This document shows, piece by piece, positions 16,172-24,609 of a stretch of 64,000 nucleotides of DNA. The stretch covers positions 1 to 64,000 of the forward strand of contig JACPMR010000003.1 of the NCBI GenBank assembly GCA_016185945.1. Direction: 5' to 3'. Origin of the DNA: Candidatus Woesearchaeota archaeon. Lineage in GTDB: Archaea; Nanobdellota; Nanobdellia; Woesearchaeales; GW2011-AR4. The position numbers and the translations under genes are program-made. Within the stretch, counting starts at the first letter, position 1; each line of letters begins with the position of its first letter. The notes below the pieces were generated by a model that saw only the letters and a list, made by a program, of their open reading frames with translations, searched no databases and was not told where the DNA came from.

Positions 16172-17536
16172 ATGAATGTTGCCAAGCACAAGTTGATATA
16201 TGTTTTGCTTTTTCTTTTTCTGCTTGCCAAGTTCTTGGCAATTTCTAATTATAAAACTGTTTGGTGGGATTCTGCCGTCTACATCGGTATGGGAAGGCAC
16301 ATTTATTCTATTGGAAATTCCGGATTATGGGAGGATTCAAGGCCTTTAATATGGCCATTAATGCTCGGATTTATCTGGAAAATTGGACTGGATGTTGTTT
16401 TGTCAGGCAGAATATTGGAAATTATTTTTGGCGGTTTATGTGTCTATTTGGCTTATTTAATCGGAAAAGAAATCTTTAATGAGAAAGCCGCTTTACTCGC
16501 ATCGTTATTCTTATCCATGTCCCCAACATTCTTTTTCTTTAATGGAATCATGCTGACAGAGATTGTTTCCACATCCTTTTCTTTGCTTGGGATATATTAT
16601 TTTGTTAAGGAAAAGCATTTTGCATCAGGCGCATTCCTAGGAATAGCTTTCATGACAAGATTTTTGCAATTGTTTGTATTTGTTGGGTTGTTATTCGTTT
16701 TATTCTATTTTGATAGAAAAAACCTAAAGAAAATAATTATAGGATTTTTAATAACAATTCTGCCGTTTTTGATTCTGAATCAAATATTGTATAATAATCC
16801 ATTATTTCCCTTTATGCAGCAAATAAATTTAAGCAAAAACAGCGGATGGCTCAATTATCAAACATTAAATCATTATTTTGTGGAATTGTTTAAGGAGAAT
16901 TTTCTTTATTTATTATTTATCCCAGGAACATTTTTAGCGCTTAAAAATAAAAAAGTTTATAGTAAGTTTATAGTTGTTATATTCTTATTTTTCTTCATAT
17001 TCTTCAATTTGATAAAACAAAAGGAAATGAGGTTTTTGATTGTTTTAATGCCGTATATGTATTTGCTGGTTTCGTATTCAATAATTTACTTCTTGGGTAG
17101 AATTAAAAATAACACCATTAATTACTTAACTATAACTGTTGTTGTATTTTCTTTGATTTATTCTGCGCACACTACTTCAATTTTCTACAATAACGAATCC
17201 ATCAAAACTAATCCTTACATTGAAGTGCAAAACAGGTTGGATAATACGCAAGGCAGGATATGGGTAACTAACCCGATTGTCGCTGTATTCAGCGACAAGA
17301 AAATAGACAAACTTATGTATTACCCTTATTTTGACAATGAAAAAGAAGGTGAATTAATCAGTGGTATCAGCACTGCAAATTTTGTATTTTTTGATTCTTG
17401 TGATTTGGCTTGTCGTCCTAACGACTTAAAATGTGAGCAGGACAAAACAGAATTAATACAAAACTTTAAACAAAAACTAAAAACAACATATTCGTCAAAA
17501 CACAACCAGTGCCGGCAGTTTATCTTCGAGAAGTAA
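16172..17536 (+). CDS. GT39/PMT-like membrane glycosyltransferase
   Basis: This 454-aa multi-spanning protein has an N-terminal luminal loop with an acidic motif (WWDSAVYIGMGRHI, WEDSRPLIWPLML), as in GT-C glycosyltransferases that use polyprenyl-phosphate sugars. About ten hydrophobic segments follow, then a short soluble tail with several Cys (DSCDLACRPNDLKC). It is third in the operon starting at 14226. Family assignment is good; donor and acceptor are unknown. Confidence 0.85.
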   Translation: MNVAKHKLIYVLLFLFLLAKFLAISNYKTVWWDSAVYIGMGRHIYSIGNSGLWEDSRPLIWPLMLGFIWKIGLDVVLSGRILEIIFGGLCVYLAYLIGKEIFNEKAALLASLFLSMSPTFFFFNGIMLTEIVSTSFSLLGIYYFVKEKHFASGAFLGIAFMTRFLQLFVFVGLLFVLFYFDRKNLKKIIIGFLITILPFLILNQILYNNPLFPFMQQINLSKNSGWLNYQTLNHYFVELFKENFLYLLFIPGTFLALKNKKVYSKFIVVIFLFFFIFFNLIKQKEMRFLIVLMPYMYLLVSYSIIYFLGRIKNNTINYLTITVVVFSLIYSAHTTSIFYNNESIKTNPYIEVQNRLDNTQGRIWVTNPIVAVFSDKKIDKLMYYPYFDNEKEGELISGISTANFVFFDSCDLACRPNDLKCEQDKTELIQNFKQKLKTTYSSKHNQCRQFIFEK

Positions 17537-17998
17537 TCATTTCTTTATCTTGATGAAGTCCCCTAATGTAAATCCCTCAATTTTTCTTTCTTTTGCTGAG
17601 CTGTGACTTTCCTCATGCTCTTCCACGAGCTTAATTCCCAGAGTTTTTTCCAATTTTCTTGCAAGCGATATTGGCGGAGTAAATGCGCCTGTTTCTAACT
17701 TATGTATAGTTGCCTCTTTTTCATTTATCCTGTTTGCAAAATCCTTTTGAGTCAATCCCATTGACTCCCTTTTTTTCTTGATAATTTCAGCATAATTTTC
17801 AATTAATAATTCAACTTTTTCTTCTTTAGGCACTGCGATAACCTTTCTTGTTTCTTTTTGCACGGGCTTTTTTACATGCCCTATAACCTTGCCGAATTTG
17901 CTGCATCCAGAGCATACATTAAGTTCAACGCCTTCTATAATTGCCTTAAATAATCTTTCACCAACCTTGCCACATAAATCGCAGTTAATCCTTATCAC
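17537..17998 (-). CDS. Multiprotein bridging factor 1 (zinc ribbon-HTH)
   Basis: This 153-aa protein has a zinc ribbon (C6, C9, C29, C32) and a Cro/XRE helix-turn-helix at about residues 80-140 (GLTQKDFANRINEKEATIHKLE), the archaeal MBF1 layout. MBF1 bridges TBP and regulators in eukaryotes and binds the small ribosomal subunit in archaea. I chose GTG 17998 (MIRINCDLCGK), which begins right at the zinc ribbon. The reading frame extends 26 codons upstream but enters a hairpin array (18050-18174) and gives no MBF1-like residues. Confidence 0.88.
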   Translation of the reverse strand: MIRINCDLCGKVGERLFKAIIEGVELNVCSGCSKFGKVIGHVKKPVQKETRKVIAVPKEEKVELLIENYAEIIKKKRESMGLTQKDFANRINEKEATIHKLETGAFTPPISLARKLEKTLGIKLVEEHEESHSSAKERKIEGFTLGDFIKIKK

Positions 17999-18049
17999 CC
18001 ACAACCTTTTTGCATGTTGATAAATCCCAAAGGAATTTTTGATCATGCT

Positions 18050-18174
18050 CAAAAATCTTTGATTTTTGACAAGCAAAAAGCTTGACCAAAAATAGTTTTC
18101 TCCGAAAACTATGAAGAATTGTCCTAAAAAATCCTTTGGATTTTTGGGACTTCCGAAAATATCTAATATTTTCG
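18050..18174. repeat. Array of five consecutive perfect hairpins upstream of MBF1
   Basis: The stems are CAAAAATC/GATTTTTG (18050-18068), CAAGC/GCTTG (18070-18084), ATAGTTTTC/GAAAACTAT (18092-18112), GTCC..AAAAATCC/GGATTTTT..GGAC (18121-18150) and CGAAAATAT/ATATTTTCG (18154-18174). Loops are 3-5 nt. Such density between the MBF1 and YjbQ genes is not expected by chance. The fourth hairpin recurs at 5809-5828. Confidence 0.85.
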
Positions 18175-18192
18175 ATAGCTTCGCAATTCATT

Positions 18193-18597
18193 TTAATCAT
18201 CAATTACAGTTACAATAATTCTTCTACTACTCCTAGGCCCATCTAATTCACAAAACATGATTGCCTGCCACCTTCCCAAGTATAGCTCGTTATTTTTTAT
18301 TGGAATTGTCTCGTTCGACCCCAATATTGTAGATTTTATATGAGCATCTGCATTGCTATCTATTTTGTCATGGCGCCAGATGCCTGCCGGGACTAACTTA
18401 TTTAAAGCATCTAAAATATCAAGACAAACATTTGGGTCATAGTTCTCGTTTATAATTATTGCTGCTGTTGCATGCACTGCAAAAACATTGCACAAGCCAT
18501 TCTTTACCTTGGATTTTTTAATGATTTCGTTTACTTTTGGAGTTATATCGATTATTTCTTGCTTTTTGGAGGTTGATAAGATTATTTCTTGTCGCAT
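18193..18597 (-). CDS. YjbQ/UPF0047 family protein
   Basis: This 134-aa protein has the family's conserved residues: HATAAIIINE, HDKIDSNADAHIKSTILG, and LGRWQAIMFCELDGPR. YjbQ proteins form trimers and some show weak thiamine-phosphate-synthase activity, but the physiological role is unsettled. I start at ATG 18597 (MRQEIILSTSKK) rather than a frame opening 37 codons upstream, because the shared TATA box at 18617-18634 lies about 28 bp away. Confidence 0.9.
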   Translation of the reverse strand: MRQEIILSTSKKQEIIDITPKVNEIIKKSKVKNGLCNVFAVHATAAIIINENYDPNVCLDILDALNKLVPAGIWRHDKIDSNADAHIKSTILGSNETIPIKNNELYLGRWQAIMFCELDGPRSSRRIIVTVIDD

Positions 18598-18616
18598 CAA
18601 AATTGGATTTGTATAG

Positions 18617-18634
18617 AATATATTTAAATATATT
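18617..18634. promoter_or_regulatory. Single palindromic TATA box shared by divergent genes
   Basis: AATATATTTAAATATATT is a perfect palindrome centred at 18625.5. ATG 18597 (-) and ATG 18653 (+) lie about 28 bp on either side, so one box can serve both leaderless genes. Confidence 0.65.
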
Positions 18635-18652
18635 GGATATAGTCTCATTATA

Positions 18653-19150
18653 ATGAAAACAATAGTAGTGACAGGAGTGCCGGGCACAGGCAAGACAACA
18701 ATAGCCAAAAAACTGGCAAAAAAATTGAATTATTATTATGTTGATGTCAATAAATTAATTGTAAAGCATAAGTTTTCAGAAGGTTATGACAAAAAAAGAA
18801 AAACAAGGATTGTTGATGTCGGTAAATTGAACAGGTTTTCGGTTAATTACATTAAACAATTGAAAACACAAAAAAACAAACCAAAGGGGATAATCATAGA
18901 CTCTCACCTATCTCATTATTTGCCAAGAAAATATGTTGATGCCTGCATTGTAGCAAAATGCGATATAAAAGAGCTAAACAGAAGATTAAAGAGGAAAAAA
19001 TTTCACAAAGCTAAAGTTCAAGAAAACCTGCAGGCAGAGATTTTTGATGTTTGTTATAATGAGGCAATTGAGAGAAAGCATAAAGTTATAGTTATTGATA
19101 CTACAAAAGGTTTTAATATAAATAAGGTTGCCAAGCAATTGGGTGGTTGA
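18653..19150 (+). CDS. Adenylate kinase-like protein (AK6/Fap7 family)
   Basis: This 165-aa P-loop kinase has GVPGTGKTT at residues 8-16, DSHLSHYLPR near 84, and the family tail RLKRKKFHKAKVQENLQAEI. AK6/Fap7 proteins have adenylate kinase or ATPase activity and act in small-subunit rRNA maturation; archaeal members bind uS11. It is followed directly by an aminotransferase gene whose ATG abuts its stop. Confidence 0.88.
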   Translation: MKTIVVTGVPGTGKTTIAKKLAKKLNYYYVDVNKLIVKHKFSEGYDKKRKTRIVDVGKLNRFSVNYIKQLKTQKNKPKGIIIDSHLSHYLPRKYVDACIVAKCDIKELNRRLKRKKFHKAKVQENLQAEIFDVCYNEAIERKHKVIVIDTTKGFNINKVAKQLGG

Positions 19151-20323
19151 ATGCTGTCAAAAAGGGTTAAAAATATTGCCCAGAGCGAAACGCTTGCAAT
19201 CGATTCAAAAGCCAAGCAATTGAAGAAAGAAGGCAAAGATGTTGTTATTCTTGCAGCAGGCGAGCCAGATTTCAACACTCCGGAAAACATAAAGCAGGCG
19301 GCAAAAAAGGCAATTGACAGCAACTTTACAAGATACACCCCTGTTGGAGGGATTACTGAATTAAGGAAAGCGGTTGCTGAAAAATTTAAGAGAGAAAACA
19401 ACATTAGTTATGATGCTTCTGAGGTTATGATAAGCTGCGGAGGAAAGCATTCTTTGTACAATATAATGATGGCGGTTCTAGACAAGGGAGACGAAGCAAT
19501 ACTTCCAGTTCCTTACTGGGTGAGCTATAAGGAGATGATAAAGCTTGCAGATGCAAAGCCTGTATTCTGCAAAACTGATGATATATTCAAATTAACTGCA
19601 GACATGGTTAGTGATAAAATAACTGACAAAACCAAAATGCTGGTTTTGAATTCACCTTGTAATCCAAGCGGAGCAGTTGTTGAACATGATGAAATCAAGA
19701 AAATCGCTGATTTGGCAATTAAGCATAATTTTTATGTCCTTTCTGATGAGGTTTACGAGCATTTTGTTTACAATGATAAGAAAAATTTAAGTATTGCTTC
19801 CTTAAATGAAGATATCAAAAAATTGACAATAACTTCTAATTCGGTTTCAAAAACATATGCAATGACTGGCTGGAGGATTGGATATACGGGGGCAGGCAAG
19901 GAGATAATTAAAGCGATGGAGAATTTGCAGAGCCATTCAACATCAAATCCTTCAAATATTGCTCAATACGCTGCTTTGGAAGCTTTAACAACTCCTCAGG
20001 ACTCTGTAAAGGGAATGGTCAAGGCATTTGATGAAAGAAGAAGGTTCGTGCATAAAAGACTGAACGAGATTCATGACATCTCTTGTGTTGAGCCAGAAGG
20101 GGCTTTTTATGCATTTGCAGACATAAGCAAGACAGGAATGAAGTCAATTGATTTCGCAAGCAATTTGCTTGATGAAGCACTTGTTGCAGTTGTGCCAGGC
20201 ATTGCATTTGGAATGGAAGGTTATATTAGGTTGAGCTATGCTGCCTCAATACACGAGATTGAGAGGGGGCTTGACAGGATTGATAAATGGGTTAAACAAA
20301 AGAGGGCAAATAGTGTCGGTTAA
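19151..20323 (+). CDS. Class I/II aminotransferase (aspartate aminotransferase-like)
   Basis: This 390-aa fold type I PLP enzyme has AAGEPDFNTPENI, NSPCNPSGAVV, LSDEVYEHFVY, and the PLP-lysine region NSVSKTYAMTGWRIGYTG. The length is that of aspartate aminotransferase, which links oxaloacetate and aspartate. The PEP carboxylase gene nearby (21028) makes oxaloacetate, a plausible link. The amino acid range cannot be fixed from sequence. Confidence 0.9.
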   Translation: MLSKRVKNIAQSETLAIDSKAKQLKKEGKDVVILAAGEPDFNTPENIKQAAKKAIDSNFTRYTPVGGITELRKAVAEKFKRENNISYDASEVMISCGGKHSLYNIMMAVLDKGDEAILPVPYWVSYKEMIKLADAKPVFCKTDDIFKLTADMVSDKITDKTKMLVLNSPCNPSGAVVEHDEIKKIADLAIKHNFYVLSDEVYEHFVYNDKKNLSIASLNEDIKKLTITSNSVSKTYAMTGWRIGYTGAGKEIIKAMENLQSHSTSNPSNIAQYAALEALTTPQDSVKGMVKAFDERRRFVHKRLNEIHDISCVEPEGAFYAFADISKTGMKSIDFASNLLDEALVAVVPGIAFGMEGYIRLSYAASIHEIERGLDRIDKWVKQKRANSVG

Positions 20324-20360
20324 ATTAAAAATATAAATAAAATAATATGAAATAAAAATT

Positions 20361-20478
20361 TTTCAATCCGTTGCTGTTGCATGCGAGGAAAGCTCGCATG
20401 CTCGCTTTCCATTTCGGCAACAATATTTACAGCTCGGCAAAACTTTCCCTTTCAATCGATTTTGCCTCGCCTATCTAT
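20361..20478. repeat. Hairpin repeat, family B, copy 1
   Basis: It starts with TTCAATCCG, contains the stem GCATGCGAG/CTCGCATGC (20379-20401), and has a core of about 52 bp (20426-20478) nearly identical to 26985-27036, including GGCAAAA/TTTTGCC. It lies just upstream of ATG 20489. Confidence 0.75.
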
Positions 20479-20488
20479 ATATCAAAAA

Positions 20489-20860
20489 ATGAAAATAAAA
20501 ATATCGTCTGGAAAAATAAATGTGATTGCAGAATTAAAAAATACACCGACAGCAAACGCAATTTACAATGCCTTGCCTTTAGAAGCTGCAGCAAACAGAT
20601 GGGGAGATGAGATTTATTTTCCAATTCCCGTCAGTTTGGACGAAGAATCAGATGCAAAGGATGTTGTTTCTGAAGGAGATGTTGCATATTGGCCTGAAGG
20701 AAGCTGCTTTTGCATTTTCTGGGGCAGGACTCCTGCCTCAAAAGGAGATGAGATAAGGGCTGCGTCAAAGGTTAATGTTTTTGGCAAGATTATTTTGGAT
20801 GCTAAAATATTTAGCAAAATCAAAAATGGCGATTTGATAGTTGTAAGCAGAGAACAATAA
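20489..20860 (+). CDS. Cyclophilin-like fold protein (TM1367-like)
   Basis: This 123-aa protein starts MKIKISSGKINVIAEL and has the TM1367-like pattern (TANAIYNALPLEAAANRWGDEIYFPIP, shown here as ANRWGDEIYFPIP; DVAYWPEGSCFCIFWGRTPAS). These proteins share the cyclophilin barrel but have no proven isomerase activity. The frame extends upstream through repeat family B, which I exclude. It stands alone between an aminotransferase and PEP carboxylase. Confidence 0.8.
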   Translation: MKIKISSGKINVIAELKNTPTANAIYNALPLEAAANRWGDEIYFPIPVSLDEESDAKDVVSEGDVAYWPEGSCFCIFWGRTPASKGDEIRAASKVNVFGKIILDAKIFSKIKNGDLIVVSREQ

Positions 20861-20894
20861 CAAAAAATAACGGATTACATAAAAAGATAAATCC

Positions 20895-20985
20895 AACAAA
20901 AACGAGAGCTTCCTTTTGAGCCCATAGGTGAAGAAGGAAACCAGCTTTTGATTCTTGCACAGGAAGTAGTATGTATTGTGCTGAC
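20895..20985 (-). repeat. Dispersed structured element, family A, copy 5 (partial)
   Basis: Read on the minus strand it has GCACA/TGTGC (20957-20961 and 20977-20981), then GGTTTCCTT...AAGGAAGC (about 20910-20943) and a CTCTCG end. This is the same order as the copies at 31308 and 41603. Confidence 0.55.
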
Positions 20986-20997
20986 TGCATAATAACA

Positions 20998-21006
20998 TAT
21001 TTAAAT
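20998..21006 (+). promoter_or_regulatory. TATA box for PEP carboxylase
   Basis: TATTTAAAT is centred about 26 bp upstream of ATG 21028. This fixes the start at MANFNVSRTMSTQHPDN rather than 19 codons earlier. Confidence 0.55.
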
Positions 21007-21027
21007 CAAAATCAAATTCTTGGCATT

Positions 21028-22500
21028 ATGGCTAATTTCAATGTTTCAAGGACAATGTCAACACAGCACCCTGATAATGTAAACAATCCATTTTTCTCTG
21101 ACAATACAGAGCTTCATGGAGATGATGAGATAAAGGAGGCATTTTATGCTTATTCCCATATACATTGCAAAGAGCAATTATGGGATTGCGAAGGAAAAGA
21201 AGTTGATAATTTTGTGGTTAAAAAACTGTTCAATAAATATGAGCCATATTTTAGGAGGCATAAGCTTGGCAAGGATGTCTTTCTTACTTTGAGAGTGCCA
21301 AATCCCTCTGTTGAAAAAAGCGAAGCAAAGATTCTGCTTGAGACATTAGAAAGCATACCTAGGAATTTTGATGCTGCAAGGCTTTTTTACAATGAGGATA
21401 TTGCGCCAATCTTTGAGATTGCGCTGCCGATGACAACCGATGCCAGGGAGCTTGTAAGGCTGGCTGAATATTATAAAAAACATGTTGTTGGCAAGCAGCA
21501 CCACAAAATAAGCGACATGTTAATAGCAGAGTGGATAGGGCACTTCCAGCCGGAGAAATTAAGAATTATTCCGCTTATCGAAGATAAAGAAAGCATTCTT
21601 TCTGCAGATAAAATAGTTGGAAGTTATTTGGAGAATGAGAAAGTTGATGATTACCAGAGAGTTTGGCTTGCAAGAAGCGATCCTGCGCTGAACTACGGGA
21701 ATCTTGCCACCGTACTTATGCTCAAAGTTTCCCTTCAGAGGTTGAATGAGCTCCAAGAAAAATCGTCTGTTGAAATTCTGCCTATACTTGGGTGCGGCTC
21801 AGCACCATTCAGAGGCAATTTAAAACCAACAAATGTGAAAAGCTTTGTAAAAGGATATCCAAGTGTTTATACATTAACCCTGCAGTCAGCATTTAAGTAT
21901 GATTATAACATAAAAGACGTCACAAATGCAGTTGAATTTTTGAATGAGGCAAGGAGTTCAAAGCCGATCGCAATTGACGAAATAAAATGCCTTGAAATAA
22001 TTGATAAATTGACTGATGAGTACAGAAAGCAAGTTAAACTGCTTGTGGATTACGTAAATAACCTTGTGCCTTACATACCATCAAGAAGAAAAAGAAAGCT
22101 GCACATTGGCTTGTTCGGCTATTCAAGGGAAGTAACCGGGCTTAAGCTACCAAGGGCAATAACATTCTGCGCTGCTTTGTATTCTTACGGATTGCCCCCA
22201 GAGATTTTGGGATTGAACGCGCTTGATGAGAAGGATATAGATTATGTGAAAGATATTTATCCGAATTTTGAGAATGACTTAAAAGACTCTCTTATGTTTT
22301 TGAACAAGGAAAATCTAGGCATATTCCCAAAGGAGATTGTAGAAAAAGTTGAGGGAACGCTTGCTATTGCTGATTATGAAACAGACGAAAGGCACAAGAA
22401 GATAACTTCAATAATACTTGAGAATCTGAAAAGCAATGACTACAAGCTTTTGTCGGAGAACATAACAAGAGCAGGATTTGTGAGGGGATTTTTGGGATAG
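21028..22500 (+). CDS. ppcA: Phosphoenolpyruvate carboxylase, archaeal type
   Basis: This 490-aa enzyme converts PEP and bicarbonate to oxaloacetate. It is the short archaeal form (about half the bacterial length), recognised from MSTQHPDNVNNP at the start, LGCGSAPFRGNLKP near 270, and HIGLFGYSREV near 370. It supplies oxaloacetate, possibly for the aminotransferase at 19151. The stop is followed after one base by the NFACT gene, so the two are probably co-transcribed. Confidence 0.94.
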   Translation: MANFNVSRTMSTQHPDNVNNPFFSDNTELHGDDEIKEAFYAYSHIHCKEQLWDCEGKEVDNFVVKKLFNKYEPYFRRHKLGKDVFLTLRVPNPSVEKSEAKILLETLESIPRNFDAARLFYNEDIAPIFEIALPMTTDARELVRLAEYYKKHVVGKQHHKISDMLIAEWIGHFQPEKLRIIPLIEDKESILSADKIVGSYLENEKVDDYQRVWLARSDPALNYGNLATVLMLKVSLQRLNELQEKSSVEILPILGCGSAPFRGNLKPTNVKSFVKGYPSVYTLTLQSAFKYDYNIKDVTNAVEFLNEARSSKPIAIDEIKCLEIIDKLTDEYRKQVKLLVDYVNNLVPYIPSRRKRKLHIGLFGYSREVTGLKLPRAITFCAALYSYGLPPEILGLNALDEKDIDYVKDIYPNFENDLKDSLMFLNKENLGIFPKEIVEKVEGTLAIADYETDERHKKITSIILENLKSNDYKLLSENITRAGFVRGFLG

Positions 22501-22501
22501 A

Positions 22502-23614
22502 ATGAAAAAACAGCTATCATCTCTGGACCTGAATTTTTTATTGAAGGAACTTGAAATTTTGAAAGATGCAAGAATAGACAAAATATACCAGCCGGAGAAA
22601 GAAATCATAATTTTCAGCTTCTATAAGACAAATGTCGGGAAGAAAATATTGAAAATAGAGATAGGGAAAGCAATGCTTATTATAGAAGAAAAAGAAGACT
22701 ATCCTGAAATTCTTGGATTTGGAATGTTCCTGAGAAAGCACCTTGACGGATATTTTCTAGCTGATATCGAGCAGTTAAAGCCAGAAAGAATTGTCAAGCT
22801 TACGTTTAAAGTCAAGGATTCTGTCAAATACCTTTACATTGAGCTTTTCGGCAAGGGCAATGCAATTCTCTGTAATGAGCATGATGTAATTATCAATGCA
22901 CTTGAGCAGCATGATTTCAGGGAAAGATCTGTAAGGTCAAAACTTAAGTATGTTTATCCAGTTATGAGTTTTAATTTGTTTGATTTAAAGGAAAATGATT
23001 TAGCAAATTTGTTTAAGAACTCAAAAAAAGACAGCATTATTGTCAGCTTAGCGACAGAGTTGGGGCTAGGGGGATTATATTCTGAGGAGGTTTGTTTATT
23101 GTCGCATATAGATAAAACTACAAATCCAAAAAATATTGATGAAAAACAACTACAACCAATATTAAGCTCAATCAAAAAAATCATCAGCCATAAAATTGAT
23201 GCTTATGTTGTTTTTGATAATGGAAATGTTATTGATATTGTCCCATTTGACTTGGAGTTTTACAAAAATCGCAGCAAAAAGCGATTTTTAACATTCAATG
23301 AGGCAGTTTCTTTCTTTTATTCACAGTTTAAGGAAGCAAAGGAAACAGCATTTGACAAAAAACTGAAAGAGCTGCAGAGAATAATAGAGCAGCAGAAGCA
23401 GACAATTGAAGAGCTAAGAAAAGAAGAGCACGAATTGAGGCAGAAAGGAGAAGCAATTTATCATAACTATAATTTGATTAAGGAAGTGTTGGATGAAATC
23501 AATAAGGCAAGCAAAAAATATCCATGGAAGGAGATAAAGGAAAAGCTGAAAGGGCATAAAGTGATAAAAGAGGTTAATGAGAAAGAGAGGAAGGTTGTGG
23601 TGGAGATTAATTAA
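22502..23614 (+). CDS. NFACT (Rqc2/NEMF-like) ribosome quality-control protein, C-terminally truncated
   Basis: The 370 aa cover the NFACT-N domain (MKKQLSSLDLNFLLKELE, GKAMLIIEE, FGMFLRKHLDGY, LFGKGNAILCN), the middle region and the start of the coiled coil (ELQRIIEQQKQTIEELRKEE). Archaeal homologues are usually about 650 aa and continue into the NFACT-R (DUF814) domain. Here the protein ends at KERKVVVEIN, about where that domain would soon begin. No NFACT-R remnant is visible downstream; instead an islet bounded by inverted repeats starts within a few bases. NFACT proteins bind split 60S/50S subunits with peptidyl-tRNA. Truncation by insertion, or a natural split gene, are both possible. 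Confidence 0.85.
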   Translation: MKKQLSSLDLNFLLKELEILKDARIDKIYQPEKEIIIFSFYKTNVGKKILKIEIGKAMLIIEEKEDYPEILGFGMFLRKHLDGYFLADIEQLKPERIVKLTFKVKDSVKYLYIELFGKGNAILCNEHDVIINALEQHDFRERSVRSKLKYVYPVMSFNLFDLKENDLANLFKNSKKDSIIVSLATELGLGGLYSEEVCLLSHIDKTTNPKNIDEKQLQPILSSIKKIISHKIDAYVVFDNGNVIDIVPFDLEFYKNRSKKRFLTFNEAVSFFYSQFKEAKETAFDKKLKELQRIIEQQKQTIEELRKEEHELRQKGEAIYHNYNLIKEVLDEINKASKKYPWKEIKEKLKGHKVIKEVNEKERKVVVEIN

Positions 23615-23617
23615 AAA

Positions 23618-23760
23618 TTCGCATAACGTACAGAGCGAGTGTTATGTGCCCGAAGGGAAAAAATTTGTCCGCCCCAAAAAATTGTTTTGGACGACCTCAC
23701 GCAAGAATGAGTAAGGTTTGTTTAATGCCTATAGCATTAAGCGAAAGACCAAAAGTGATT
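23618..23760. repeat. Left flank of an islet: hairpins and inverted repeat
   Basis: This gene-free stretch has TTCGCATAAC (23618-23627), found again at 25580-25589. AAATTTGTCCGCCC (23661-23674) is an exact inverted match to 25568-25581. A CGGATTGATT end lies at about 23754, the terminal motif of the family A/B elements. Confidence 0.6.
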
Positions 23761-23799
23761 ATTCGGATTGATTAAAGTTAGGTTAGTTATATGCATTTT

Positions 23800-24603
23800 T
23801 TAGAACCCACTACCAAGCTGATTTGCACAACTTATCATACCTATTAAAAGTACAGCAAATAGTATCCAAAGGATAACAGTTCGAATATTCTTAAATTTAT
23901 CTTTGATGAACTCCAGATATACCCAAACAAAGAATAATAACTCATAGATTACCATTAAAATTAAACTGGAGTATTCTGGTAATGTTTCATAAAATTTATT
24001 TGTAATTGCTTCAAATGCAAAACTAACGAAAAAAGAGCCATACAATAAAGGAAAAATTATAACTATAAAAAAATTTTTACTATCTGCTTTTAAAACACTA
24101 AGCGGATAAAGTACCGATATTATATAAAATATTACTGTAAAAATAGCCCATTGCTTCTTAAGTTTCTTTTCTGATACCCAGTAAACTACTGTAGCTCCAA
24201 TGAAAAAATATAATATTCCTGATGATAAAACTCCTATAATCGCATAAAGAATTTCTAATGGTTCCTTCCAATTACCGAATTCAGATAAGTAGGGATTCCA
24301 TAATGAACCAATAACATAGCCGATTATTCCAGCAACAAGCCAAGACCTAGATTTTCCTTCTATTTTTTCCTTTACAATTATTTCTCCCTTAGTTCTTCCT
24401 ACTAAATAGCCTATGACAAATCCTATTATTGCAAAAATAATAACTCCTGCAAGCATAGAATAAACAAATGAAAATTTTAAGTTATCTAAAAGATTTGAAT
24501 TTCCTAGCTTAAATAATGTCAATGATTGCTTAATCAACCCTAGAATTACACCTAAGATTATACCTTTTTGCCAGTACTTTAGTTTTTTCCAAAAATTTTC
24601 CAT
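23800..24603 (-). CDS. Hypothetical multi-spanning membrane protein
   Basis: I do not recognise this 267-aa protein. It has about eight hydrophobic segments, with glycine-rich ones near the start (KGIILGVILGLIKQSL, AGVIIFAIIGFVIGYLVG) and short charged loops. No catalytic motif is seen. It lies 6 bp downstream of another membrane protein gene, and both sit between the inverted repeats at 23661 and 25568. Confidence 0.7.
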   Translation of the reverse strand: MENFWKKLKYWQKGIILGVILGLIKQSLTLFKLGNSNLLDNLKFSFVYSMLAGVIIFAIIGFVIGYLVGRTKGEIIVKEKIEGKSRSWLVAGIIGYVIGSLWNPYLSEFGNWKEPLEILYAIIGVLSSGILYFFIGATVVYWVSEKKLKKQWAIFTVIFYIISVLYPLSVLKADSKNFFIVIIFPLLYGSFFVSFAFEAITNKFYETLPEYSSLILMVIYELLFFVWVYLEFIKDKFKNIRTVILWILFAVLLIGMISCANQLGSGF

Positions 24604-24609
24604 TTTATT

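Noticed and set aside
18050-18174. Possible CRISPR array because of repeated short palindromes
   Set aside because: The hairpins have different sequences and there is no constant repeat with spacers; no cas genes are nearby.
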